From the NCBI GenBank assembly GCA_000432775.1, contig HF990417.1, forward strand, positions 1-30,908: 30,908 bases of DNA, read 5' to 3'. Under the pieces are notes generated by a model. It was not told the DNA's origin. It did not search any database and was given only the letters and a program-made list of their open reading frames with translations. Shown one piece after another: positions 1-6,280 of this stretch. Made by a program: the position numbers and the translations under genes. This DNA is from Alistipes sp. CAG:831. GTDB lineage: Bacteria > Bacteroidota > Bacteroidia > Bacteroidales > UBA932. Position 1 is the stretch's first letter; each line of letters begins with the position of its first letter.

Positions 1-233
1 GAAGACGGACCGCCACCACCAGTGCCGACATGAACATCTGCTGGTCCTCCAGCGGCAAGAGTGAACGCTGCTCCCAGCAGTTCCGCCTGCTTTCCGTTTA
101 CTTGTTCCTGTGGCTCGAACACGGCATTGACAAACTCCTCATCCGTGATATGGCCGTTGAAATTGTGGAGCCGTTTGTCGCGAAAATGCCGCTGCAACCC
201 CTTCGGAAGGAGTCGCTGAAAGGCCTGTTTTCC
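1..233 (-). pseudogene. Possible C-terminal part of a mobilisation (relaxase-like) protein, running off the left edge
   Basis: Read on the minus strand, the frame is open from just after a TGA at 236-234 to the window edge, about 77 codons, with no ATG (one TTG near 195 could serve). The product has a helical stretch (RHFRDKRLHNFNGHITDEEF, then KQAELLGAAFTLAAG) followed by a glycine run (VGTGGGGPSS). By memory, many Bacteroidales MobB/relaxase proteins end with a helix, a Gly/Ser-rich tail and a DLPW-like motif, so this could be the remnant of a mobilisable or conjugative element. The in-frame stop and missing start favour a decayed or truncated gene. The family is inferred from tail character only, and no catalytic residues are present in the window. 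A gene starting at TTG, or chance coding, remains possible. Confidence 0.35.
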
Positions 234-252
234 TCACTCCTTCGGAAGGAGT
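196..252. repeat. Two short palindromic repeats with core CCTTCSGAAGG
   Basis: CCCCTTCGGAAGGAGT (198-213) and CTCCTTCGGAAGGAGT (237-252) are near-identical copies about 39 nt apart. Each is a self-complementary CTCCTTCGGAAGGAG-type hairpin. In the minus-strand frame each encodes LLPK. The first copy lies inside the mobilisation-like frame and the second just before its in-frame stop. They could be a protein-binding site, a processed hairpin pair or a decayed coding duplication. Confidence 0.45.
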
Positions 253-423
253 AGACTCGGCCTGCCTCCGTTACTGCCGCAGTGGTGGCATCTGACATGT
301 ACCTTGCCCAAATACTCTTTCGGTGGTGCCGGCAAAATGGAGGAAGATAGAAGAGAAGGCAATCGATGGGAGCTTGCTGCATCGGAGGACATCGAAGTAT
401 GTGCACATATCGTATTGCAGATT

Positions 424-453
424 TTTGCAGATATTGCAGAATCACTATATTCG
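424..453 (+). promoter_or_regulatory. Possible Bacteroidota promoter for the secreted protein gene
   Basis: TTTG (424-427) is followed after 18 nt by TATATTCG (446-453), which matches the Bacteroidota -7 consensus TAnnTTTG at all but one position. The spacing is slightly short of the usual 19-21. The start codon at 471 would lie about 10 nt after the predicted transcription start. The local TTGCAGAT repeats make a chance match possible. Confidence 0.3.
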
Positions 454-470
454 CGGAACAAATTTTCAAA

Positions 471-1457
471 ATGGCGTGTATGGGAAGAATGTCGCTGGAT
501 ATCCTGGCCCTGGTCATGGTTGCTGCTGGGGTGCTCATGTCTGTTCCATGCAGCGGGGCTGTCCCCTGCGATGGAGCTGGCCTCCGGTATGCCGAAGTCC
601 GGTGTGCAGACTGCCGTGAGGTTTATGGCTGGAAAGATTACAGCCGCAGGGAGTCTGCTCAGGTGGATTCTGGTCGACCAGACAGCGTCCCGGAAGATTC
701 CCTGGCCGCGCTGGTCATTCAGTATGAGGGGGATGTGAGGGCTGCAATGGTCCGGGCCATCAGGACTGGGCTGCTGGATGCGCGGGCGGCGGACTCGGTC
801 GCGGATGTGGCCCGTCGGATTGTGTACGGAGAGCTTCCGCTTCAGGTGAGGGCGGATCGCCTGAAGGAGATGAGGCAGGAGTGGTCCGACCGGCTGAGTG
901 CATTTTACAATGAGCATCTTGGGGATGTTCAGGCAGGAGGCGGCACCCTGTCTCCATCGGCCCTGCTGCCGGCCAGGCTGCCCGTACCGGACATGGGAAC
1001 GGGAAGGCGAATGGGAACGGGAGCAGGTAGTGGTACTGGTACGGAATGGGGTACGCAGAGGCAGCTTTCTGTCGAGGAAATATTGGCGCGGGACAGGAGG
1101 CTGATACTGACCCGCATGATCAATGAGACTCCGGAGTTTGTCCGTGAGCTGCAGCGCAACCCTTCCATCGCCGTCCGGATTCTTACCCTTATGCTCGGAT
1201 TGTTCAATTTCGGGACGGTGGGGACATGGGAGTCGCTGGTGCCGCCCGTGGAGGTAGGCGGAAGGCCGGAGTTCGATGACATGATATTTCTCGACCCTAA
1301 TTTCGACCCCAGGGTTTACCAGGTGTCAAGACCCGTCCCGCAGTATGATCCTCTCAATCCCTCAGAACCTTACAAGGCTTCGATAAGGGCCGGGGAGACT
1401 TCGGGTGCGGCCTCCGGACCACCTCCTGTGCAAAAGTCCCGATACGTTGTCCCGTAA
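471..1457 (+). CDS. Secreted protein of unknown function
   Basis: This is a 328-residue protein of a family I do not recognise. ATG 471 is chosen because it directly precedes a signal peptide: a few polar residues, then a hydrophobic core (LDILALVMVAAGVLM) and a cleavage-like CSGA near residue 30. ATGs at 480 and 489 would leave the same signal. The mature part has a charged helical stretch (residues about 70-150, rich in Arg/Asp/Glu), a low-complexity Gly/Thr/Met segment around 180-200 with MGTG and GTGTE repeats, and a helical segment (LSVEEILARDRRLILTRMIN). The C-terminus is Pro-rich, with DPNFDPRVYQ and PQYDPLNPSEPY. The gene stands alone and is followed 3 nt after its stop by a sigma-54 type promoter and small-RNA candidate. 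The overlapping minus-strand frame (234-917) is a shadow. That it is a gene is likely; its function is unknown. Confidence 0.65.
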   Translation: MACMGRMSLDILALVMVAAGVLMSVPCSGAVPCDGAGLRYAEVRCADCREVYGWKDYSRRESAQVDSGRPDSVPEDSLAALVIQYEGDVRAAMVRAIRTGLLDARAADSVADVARRIVYGELPLQVRADRLKEMRQEWSDRLSAFYNEHLGDVQAGGGTLSPSALLPARLPVPDMGTGRRMGTGAGSGTGTEWGTQRQLSVEEILARDRRLILTRMINETPEFVRELQRNPSIAVRILTLMLGLFNFGTVGTWESLVPPVEVGGRPEFDDMIFLDPNFDPRVYQVSRPVPQYDPLNPSEPYKASIRAGETSGAASGPPPVQKSRYVVP

Positions 1458-1460
1458 TCG

Positions 1461-1476
1461 TGGCACGCGGTTTGCA
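1461..1476 (+). promoter_or_regulatory. Sigma-54 (-24/-12) promoter, copy 1
   Basis: TGGCACG (1461-1467), four bases, then TTGCA (1472-1476) matches the RpoN consensus TGGCACG-N4-TTGCW in full. The invariant GG (1462-1463) and GC (1474-1475) have their ends exactly 12 nt apart, which predicts transcription from about 1487. It begins 3 nt after the stop codon of the preceding gene and recurs in copy 2 at 11086. No RpoN activator gene lies in the window. Confidence 0.65.
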
Positions 1477-1486
1477 TATGGTGGAA

Positions 1487-1569
1487 GTGATAGTTTTTTC
1501 ATAGGTTAAGTTTAGGTTAATAAGGAAAAAAGGACATCAGTTTCTGTGGCTGATGTCCTTTTCTCTTTT
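1487..1569 (+). ncRNA. Candidate sigma-54 driven small RNA, copy 1
   Basis: The predicted RNA of about 83 nt runs from the sigma-54 start to the U-run after a 13-bp terminator hairpin. Its 5' part carries a block (1489-1513, beginning GATAGTTTTTTCATAGG) identical over 25 nt to copy 2. A direct repeat TAGGTTAA follows (1502-1509 and 1513-1520). Between the -12 box and +1 the two copies diverge, and identity resumes at +3, as expected if the block is the 5' end of an RNA. The hairpin sequence differs from copy 2 while its place is kept, and both copies end TTTTGCG. No plausible plus-strand ORF fits inside. The alternative is a minus-strand start region (ATGAAAAAACT). Confidence 0.45.
1528..1569. 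terminator. Bidirectional intrinsic terminator
   Basis: AAAAGGACATCAG (1528-1540) pairs perfectly over 13 bp with CTGATGTCCTTTT (1550-1562) around a 9-nt loop. A T-rich tract (ttttctctttt) follows on the plus strand, and an equally T-rich tract (six T, then cc) follows on the minus strand. It can therefore end both the plus-strand small RNA/secreted-protein transcript and the minus-strand glutamine synthetase transcript, whose stop lies 28 nt away. Confidence 0.85.
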
Positions 1570-1596
1570 GCGCATCTCAGGCGCCCGTCCCGGTTC

Positions 1597-3102
1597 CTAT
1601 CCGCAGTGATAGTACTTTCTCACGAGTTCCATCATCAGTCCCTTGTCGCGGGCGGTCTCCTCGCGGATATTGGCGTCGTTGTAGGCGCGCAGCATGGCGA
1701 TGCGGCCGTCGATCATGCTCGGTGAGAATACGCCTTTGGCCTCATAGAGGGCGCGGTTTTTCTCGAGTTCGTCGGCTGACTCGGCGCAGGAGGTGGGCAG
1801 CTGGGCCAGGGAGTTGAGGATGGCTGCGTTCTTGTCGTCGTGGATGTTTACGTCCACGTAGGTCTTCTTGGCGATTTCCAGTGCGTCGGGCAGCTCGAAG
1901 CCGATGCGGGCGGCTGTCACCAGTCCGGCGAGCATCAGGTGGATGTCGGCCGATCCGTCGCCGGAGCGCAGCTCTACGGTCTGCTTGTCAGGCATTACGA
2001 TATCGGGGTTCTGGGGCAGGCCGTTGGCGATGGCGGACATGTCGCTCTTGCCGGTCCAGCCGAGGGGTACGCGCACGAGCACGGAGCGGTTGCGGTCTCC
2101 CCAGCAGATGCTGGTGGGTGCCTCCTGGTGGGGTACGAGACGGAAGTAGGAGGTAGGGTTGGCGTTGCCGAATGCTGTCAGCGAGGAGGCGCAGGTCATG
2201 TAGCCGGCGATAGCCTTGCGGGCCTCGTCGGAGAGGCGGCCGTCCTTGAGCATTACCGAATGCTCTCCGTTCATCATGCGGGTGTGGAAGTGCAGTCCGC
2301 TTCCGGCCTTTCCCTCGGTGATCTTGGGGGCGAAGGTGATGTCGAAGCCGTACTGCCATGCGAGGGTGCGGAGGATCCACTTGGCCATCACCAGCTGGTC
2401 GGCGGCCGACTCCACGGGCGATACGAGGAACTCGATCTCGTTCTGCTCGTACACCTTGCCGTCGAGGGTGAAGTTTCCGACTTCGGAGTGGGCGTACTTG
2501 ATGTTGCCGCCTACCTGGGAAATCAGTTTCATCGCCTCGGTGCGGAAGGCCTCTACCTTGGTGAACGGAGTGGATTCGTGGTAGCCACGCTGGTTCTCCG
2601 AAGGGAAGCAGCAGTCATCATCGTAGATCACGTAGAACTCCAGCTCGCCCATAGCCTCGAAGGTGTAGCCGGTAGTCTTCTTGAACTCCTCGTGAGCCTT
2701 GTGCAGGGTGTACTCGGGAGAGCTCTCCAGGGGCAGTCCGTCCTTGGTAAAATAGGAGCAGAGCAGTCCGAGGGTGGGAATCTCAGCGAAGGGGTCGAGG
2801 TAGGCCGTTGAGAAACGGGGAATGACGTAGAGGTCGCTCGAGCCGGCCTGGATGTAGGAGAAGAGGCTGGAGCCGTCTACTCTCTCTCCGAACGAGAGGA
2901 TCAGGTCGAGATACTGGAGGCTGCTGACCGGGAAGTTGAGGGTCTTGAGCCTGCCGTCGCCCGCGATGTAGCGGAAGTTGACGACGCGGATGTCGTTGGC
3001 GGTGATGAAATTGATTATGTCCTCCTTGGTGAACTGGTCGGGGGTCTTCCCGATGGCGCTGACCAGGGGATTGATGTTGTACTTCAGGATGTTGTTGTCC
3101 AT
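1597..3102 (-). CDS. glnA: Glutamine synthetase family protein (type I-like)
   Basis: The 501-residue product should join glutamate and ammonia with ATP to make glutamine in the cytosol. Visible signatures, numbered from the chosen start, are MGELEFYV (151-158, metal-binding Glu), NEIEF (221-225), GSGLHFH (267-273, ATP/metal loop), NPTSYFRLVPHQEAPTSICW (315-334), the NRS-VRVP segment (338-346) and ELRSGDGSADIH (377-388, substrate Arg and metal Glu region). These are in the order of the GSI fold. The NLY adenylylation motif of enterobacterial GSI is not apparent. ATG 3102 is preferred over an ATG at 3129 because the family-like sequence begins MDNNILKYN and the nine extra residues look like leader. 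It is a single gene ended by the shared terminator at 1528-1562. A gamma-glutamyl ligase relative is possible but less likely. Confidence 0.88.
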   Translation of the reverse strand: MDNNILKYNINPLVSAIGKTPDQFTKEDIINFITANDIRVVNFRYIAGDGRLKTLNFPVSSLQYLDLILSFGERVDGSSLFSYIQAGSSDLYVIPRFSTAYLDPFAEIPTLGLLCSYFTKDGLPLESSPEYTLHKAHEEFKKTTGYTFEAMGELEFYVIYDDDCCFPSENQRGYHESTPFTKVEAFRTEAMKLISQVGGNIKYAHSEVGNFTLDGKVYEQNEIEFLVSPVESAADQLVMAKWILRTLAWQYGFDITFAPKITEGKAGSGLHFHTRMMNGEHSVMLKDGRLSDEARKAIAGYMTCASSLTAFGNANPTSYFRLVPHQEAPTSICWGDRNRSVLVRVPLGWTGKSDMSAIANGLPQNPDIVMPDKQTVELRSGDGSADIHLMLAGLVTAARIGFELPDALEIAKKTYVDVNIHDDKNAAILNSLAQLPTSCAESADELEKNRALYEAKGVFSPSMIDGRIAMLRAYNDANIREETARDKGLMMELVRKYYHCG

Positions 3103-3251
3103 AAAAATGAAGGTTAGTGTTTGTTTCAAATTTTAAGCAAATAAGCGTAAAATAATTGGGATTTGCAACTATTCCCGGCAGAATATTTTATCTCTTTCAG
3201 TCGGAAGGGAAGTTCCTCCGGAAAGTTATGCCCTCGGTGGATGAAAAATGC

Positions 3252-3259
3252 TATATTTG
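3252..3259 (+). promoter_or_regulatory. -7 box of a Bacteroidota promoter for the hexosaminidase operon
   Basis: TATATTTG is a perfect match to TAnnTTTG. The expected upstream TTTG is replaced by a weak TTATG about 21 nt before it. Transcription would start near 3267, 18 nt before the ATG at 3285, and probably serves the whole 3285-11081 gene run. Confidence 0.5.
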
Positions 3260-3284
3260 TAAATATTTTTAGAAAATTTCAGAT

Positions 3285-3740
3285 ATGAATCTCAGAGGGA
3301 AAAAGACAATGCTCCTGATTCTCGCCGCAGCAGCGGTGTCAGGCCTCTCCGCACCGGCCGCTTCTGCTGGACAGGCGGGAGCCGCAGAGGAGTCAGTGAA
3401 GGAGGCCAGGCGCCTCAACCCCACCTCGGCCGAGCTCATTCTCAGCGACGGCCACTGCATGACAGTGGATTTCTATGCTCCGGATATCTTCCGTCTCTTC
3501 CGGGACGACAACGGCGGCATCGTCCGCAACCCGGAGGCGGAGCCCCATGCCGACATTCTCGTGCAGAATCCCCGCAAGGGCGTGTACTATACCATAGAGG
3601 AGGCCGACGGCTCATGGAACCTGTCCACCGGCGTGATATCGGTATCTTTCGACAAGGAGTACGGGACCATGTCCGTCAAGGACCTGCGGAGCGGCGGCTC
3701 CGGAGGTCCGCGATGCCGTGACCGTCAGCCCTGCACTTGA
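3285..3740 (+). pseudogene. Truncated N-terminal remnant of a GH31 alpha-glycosidase
   Basis: The 151-residue frame starts with a signal peptide (MLLILAAAAVSGLSAPAASA). It continues with sequence typical of the N-terminal beta-sandwich of Bacteroidales GH31 alpha-glucosidases/xylosidases: PTSAELILSDG, MTVDFYAPDIFRLFRDDNGG, RNPEAEPHADILVQNPRKG and STGVISVSFDKEYGTMSVKD. An intact enzyme would have some 600 more residues including the (beta/alpha)8 catalytic barrel, which is absent. After DLRSG the homology stops and the frame ends in GSGGPRCRDRQPCT. In the +1 frame, APEVRDAVTVSPALEYRYMT can be read through to a stop at 3765, so a deletion with frameshift is likely. It has no catalytic residues and cannot be an active glycosidase. 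It lies 35 nt before the GH84 gene and may now serve as its leader gene. Confidence 0.7.
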
Positions 3741-3775
3741 GTATCGTTATATGACAATCGAATAAAGTACAGAAT

Positions 3776-6262
3776 ATGAATTGTTTCAGAAAAATCTCAC
3801 TGCTGCTGGTATCTCTCCTGCTTTCGGTGTCCCTTCGGGCAGCCGGGGCTGAGTCCGCAGCTCCGGTAATCAACCCTACTCCCCACGTCATTGAGATGCA
3901 TCCTCAGGAAGGGACGGTGGACGTTTCCGGAGGCGTGCGCGTCATTGACCGGCAGGAGGCATTTGTCCATGATGTGGACTTTCTTGTCCACGGTGACAAG
4001 AAGTCCCTGAGACTCGAAATCGACTTTCATCCCAGAAAGGCCGTCAAGGCCGGGGCAAAGGCAGTATCGGGCGCCTATCTGCTCAACATAGATGAGGACG
4101 CCATATCCATCATGGGATACGACGGTCTGGGCGCGTACTACGGCCTGCAGACCCTGCGCCAGATAGTGGAGCAGAATCCTGACGGACAGCTGCCCTGCCT
4201 CAGCATAAATGACTGGCCTGACCTGCCCGCCCGCGGAGTGGTCGAGGGGTTCTACGGCACACCCTGGTCCCACCAGGCCCGTCTGTCCCTGATTGACTTC
4301 TTCGGCCGCTACAAGATGAACACCTATATCTACGGGCCCAAGGACGACCCGTATCACAGCTCGCCCTACTGGCGCGACCCCTATCCGGCCGCTGAGGCCA
4401 GGGAGATATCGGAACTGGTGCGTGCCTGCGAGCGCAACCGCGTGGATTTCGTCTGGGCAGTACATCCCGGTCAGGATATCCAGTGGAACGAGGAGGACTA
4501 CGGCCGTCTGGTGGCAAAGTTCGAGGCAATGTACGACCTGGGTGTCAGGGCATTCGCCATCTTCTTCGATGATATCTCCGGAGAGGGCACCGATCCTATG
4601 CGGCAGGTGGAACTGCTCAACCGGCTTACAGCCGAGTTCGTGGCTGTCAAGGAGGACGTGGCCCCTCTGATTATCTGCCCTACAGACTACAACCGTTCCT
4701 GGGCCAATCCTACTGACAGCGGCAGCCTGGCTGTCTACGGCCGCGAGCTCAATCCCTCTGTCCGTGTATTCTGGACAGGTGACGCGGTGTGCAGCGACGT
4801 GACCTCCTCGACCCTCAAATGGGTGGGGGATAGGATACAGCGTCCTGCGCTGGTATGGTGGAACTTCCCCGTGACCGATTACTGCCGCAATATCGTGATG
4901 CAGGGACCGGCCTATGGTATGGACAACAGCTTGAGTTCCAAGAATCTCTGTGGTCTGGTAAGCAATCCGATGGAACATGCCGAGGCTTCCAGGCTGGCCC
5001 TCTACGGAGTGGCCGACTATGCCTGGAATATCAAGGACTACGATCCCCTGGCCAACTGGGAGAGAGCTCTGACCATGCTGGCAGGAGCCGAAGCCCGGGA
5101 TGCATACCGCACCTTTGCGATTCACTCCTGTGACACCGAGTCCGGCTACCGCCGTGAGGAGTCATGGGAGACAGAGACATTCCGTCTCGGGGAAGACTGG
5201 ACGGAGCAGCAGTATGCGGCTCTGATGGAGGATTTCGAGGAGGTGGAGAAAGCCCATGCCCGGATGTCGGAGAAATGCCGGAACGATGCCCTCATGCGCG
5301 AGTTGGATCCCTGGCTGGAGGAGTTCACAAAGCTTGGGGAGAGAGGGCGCAGGGCTCTCGACCTCATGAGGATGTATGAGGCAGGGGACAATGCGTCTTT
5401 CTGGGCGGCATACGTGGCCAATCTTATGGACCCTGCTGACAGGGCTGCATACGAGGCCCACAAGTCCGGAACTCTCAAGCTTCAGCCTTTCTACGAGCAC
5501 GCCATGGACGATATGGTGGACGGCTTCTACCGCCGTCTGGCCGGACGCGGACCTTTCTCCTATACGGCCATAGGCTCCTTCCCCAACTCCGGGACCGTAT
5601 CCGGAAAACTGATGTTCGACGATGACTCCACCACCTATTATACGTCGGCCTACGGGCAGAAGACAGGGGACTGGATCGGAGTGGATCTCGGTATCGTCCG
5701 GGGTCTGAGGGAGGTGGATATCCTCCAGGGCCGCAACTCGACTGACGATGTGGACTACTTCGACCTGGCCACTCTCGAGGCTTCCAAGGACGGCCGCCTG
5801 TGGTATCCGCTCATCGACACCATAGACCATCAGTATGTTATCAAGTGGCAGGGCCGTGGCGTGGACGCCCGTTACGTCCGTCTGCGCAAGCTCGAGTCCG
5901 ACAAGACCAACTGGTGCGCAATCCGTACATTCAGCGTCAACCCCCGCCGGACCCAGGACCTGGACTTCGGAGTACAGGCCCCCGACATCGTAAGGGCCGT
6001 GTATGCCTTCGACCGTGACCCCCGTTCCTACTATACTCTTGACGGTACGCTTTCGATGCAGATTCCCTTCGGGGAAGAGCGCCGTAACCTCCGGATCCTG
6101 CTGCTCAGGCCCCACGGCAGTATTGTCATCCAGCAGTACAGCTCCGACGGAATACGTCTCGGAGAGACGGTGACCGACGAGTCCTATCTGGAGCTGAGCC
6201 TGGACCCGCGAACCGCCAGAGTGAGTGTCGAGGGGATTGCCGATATATTCGAGATACTGTAA
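3776..6262 (+). CDS. GH84 beta-N-acetylglucosaminidase (O-GlcNAcase-like)
   Basis: This 828-residue exported enzyme should remove terminal beta-linked GlcNAc (O-GlcNAc or glycan ends) by substrate-assisted catalysis. A signal peptide (LLLVSLLLSVSLRAAGA) spans residues 1 to about 25. It is followed by the N-terminal GH20b-like alpha/beta domain (about 30-150) and the GH84 barrel, which starts ARGVVEGFYGTPWSHQARLS (152-171). MNTYIYGPKDDPYH (181-194), VHPGQDIQW and the catalytic double Asp in AIFFDDISGEG (D265, D266) are all as in the Bacteroides thetaiotaomicron GH84. A helical domain follows, then an F5/8-type carbohydrate-binding sandwich from about 600 (GSFPNSGTVSGKLMFDDDST, DWIGVDLG, ARYVRLRKLES). 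Length and domain order are complete. It is followed 18 nt later by a GH20 gene, consistent with joint GlcNAc release. Confidence 0.93.
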   Translation: MNCFRKISLLLVSLLLSVSLRAAGAESAAPVINPTPHVIEMHPQEGTVDVSGGVRVIDRQEAFVHDVDFLVHGDKKSLRLEIDFHPRKAVKAGAKAVSGAYLLNIDEDAISIMGYDGLGAYYGLQTLRQIVEQNPDGQLPCLSINDWPDLPARGVVEGFYGTPWSHQARLSLIDFFGRYKMNTYIYGPKDDPYHSSPYWRDPYPAAEAREISELVRACERNRVDFVWAVHPGQDIQWNEEDYGRLVAKFEAMYDLGVRAFAIFFDDISGEGTDPMRQVELLNRLTAEFVAVKEDVAPLIICPTDYNRSWANPTDSGSLAVYGRELNPSVRVFWTGDAVCSDVTSSTLKWVGDRIQRPALVWWNFPVTDYCRNIVMQGPAYGMDNSLSSKNLCGLVSNPMEHAEASRLALYGVADYAWNIKDYDPLANWERALTMLAGAEARDAYRTFAIHSCDTESGYRREESWETETFRLGEDWTEQQYAALMEDFEEVEKAHARMSEKCRNDALMRELDPWLEEFTKLGERGRRALDLMRMYEAGDNASFWAAYVANLMDPADRAAYEAHKSGTLKLQPFYEHAMDDMVDGFYRRLAGRGPFSYTAIGSFPNSGTVSGKLMFDDDSTTYYTSAYGQKTGDWIGVDLGIVRGLREVDILQGRNSTDDVDYFDLATLEASKDGRLWYPLIDTIDHQYVIKWQGRGVDARYVRLRKLESDKTNWCAIRTFSVNPRRTQDLDFGVQAPDIVRAVYAFDRDPRSYYTLDGTLSMQIPFGEERRNLRILLLRPHGSIVIQQYSSDGIRLGETVTDESYLELSLDPRTARVSVEGIADIFEIL

Positions 6263-6280
6263 TCCTCTTATCCTGACCGT

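Noticed and set aside
400..445. TTGCAGAT-like short repeats as a possible CRISPR or iteron array
   Set aside because: There are only two or three imperfect units without regular spacers or a rep gene.
234..917. Minus-strand ORF opposite the secreted protein
   Set aside because: It is Pro/Arg/His-rich without a signal or domain; the plus-strand frame has a clear signal peptide.
1840..2811. Long plus-strand ORF opposite glutamine synthetase
   Set aside because: The minus-strand frame carries all GS motifs; the plus frame is Gly/Val/His-rich shadow sequence without any family features.
3797..5125. 442-codon minus-strand ORF over the GH84 gene
   Set aside because: It is a GC-rich shadow. The plus strand encodes GH84 with catalytic D265-D266 in order.
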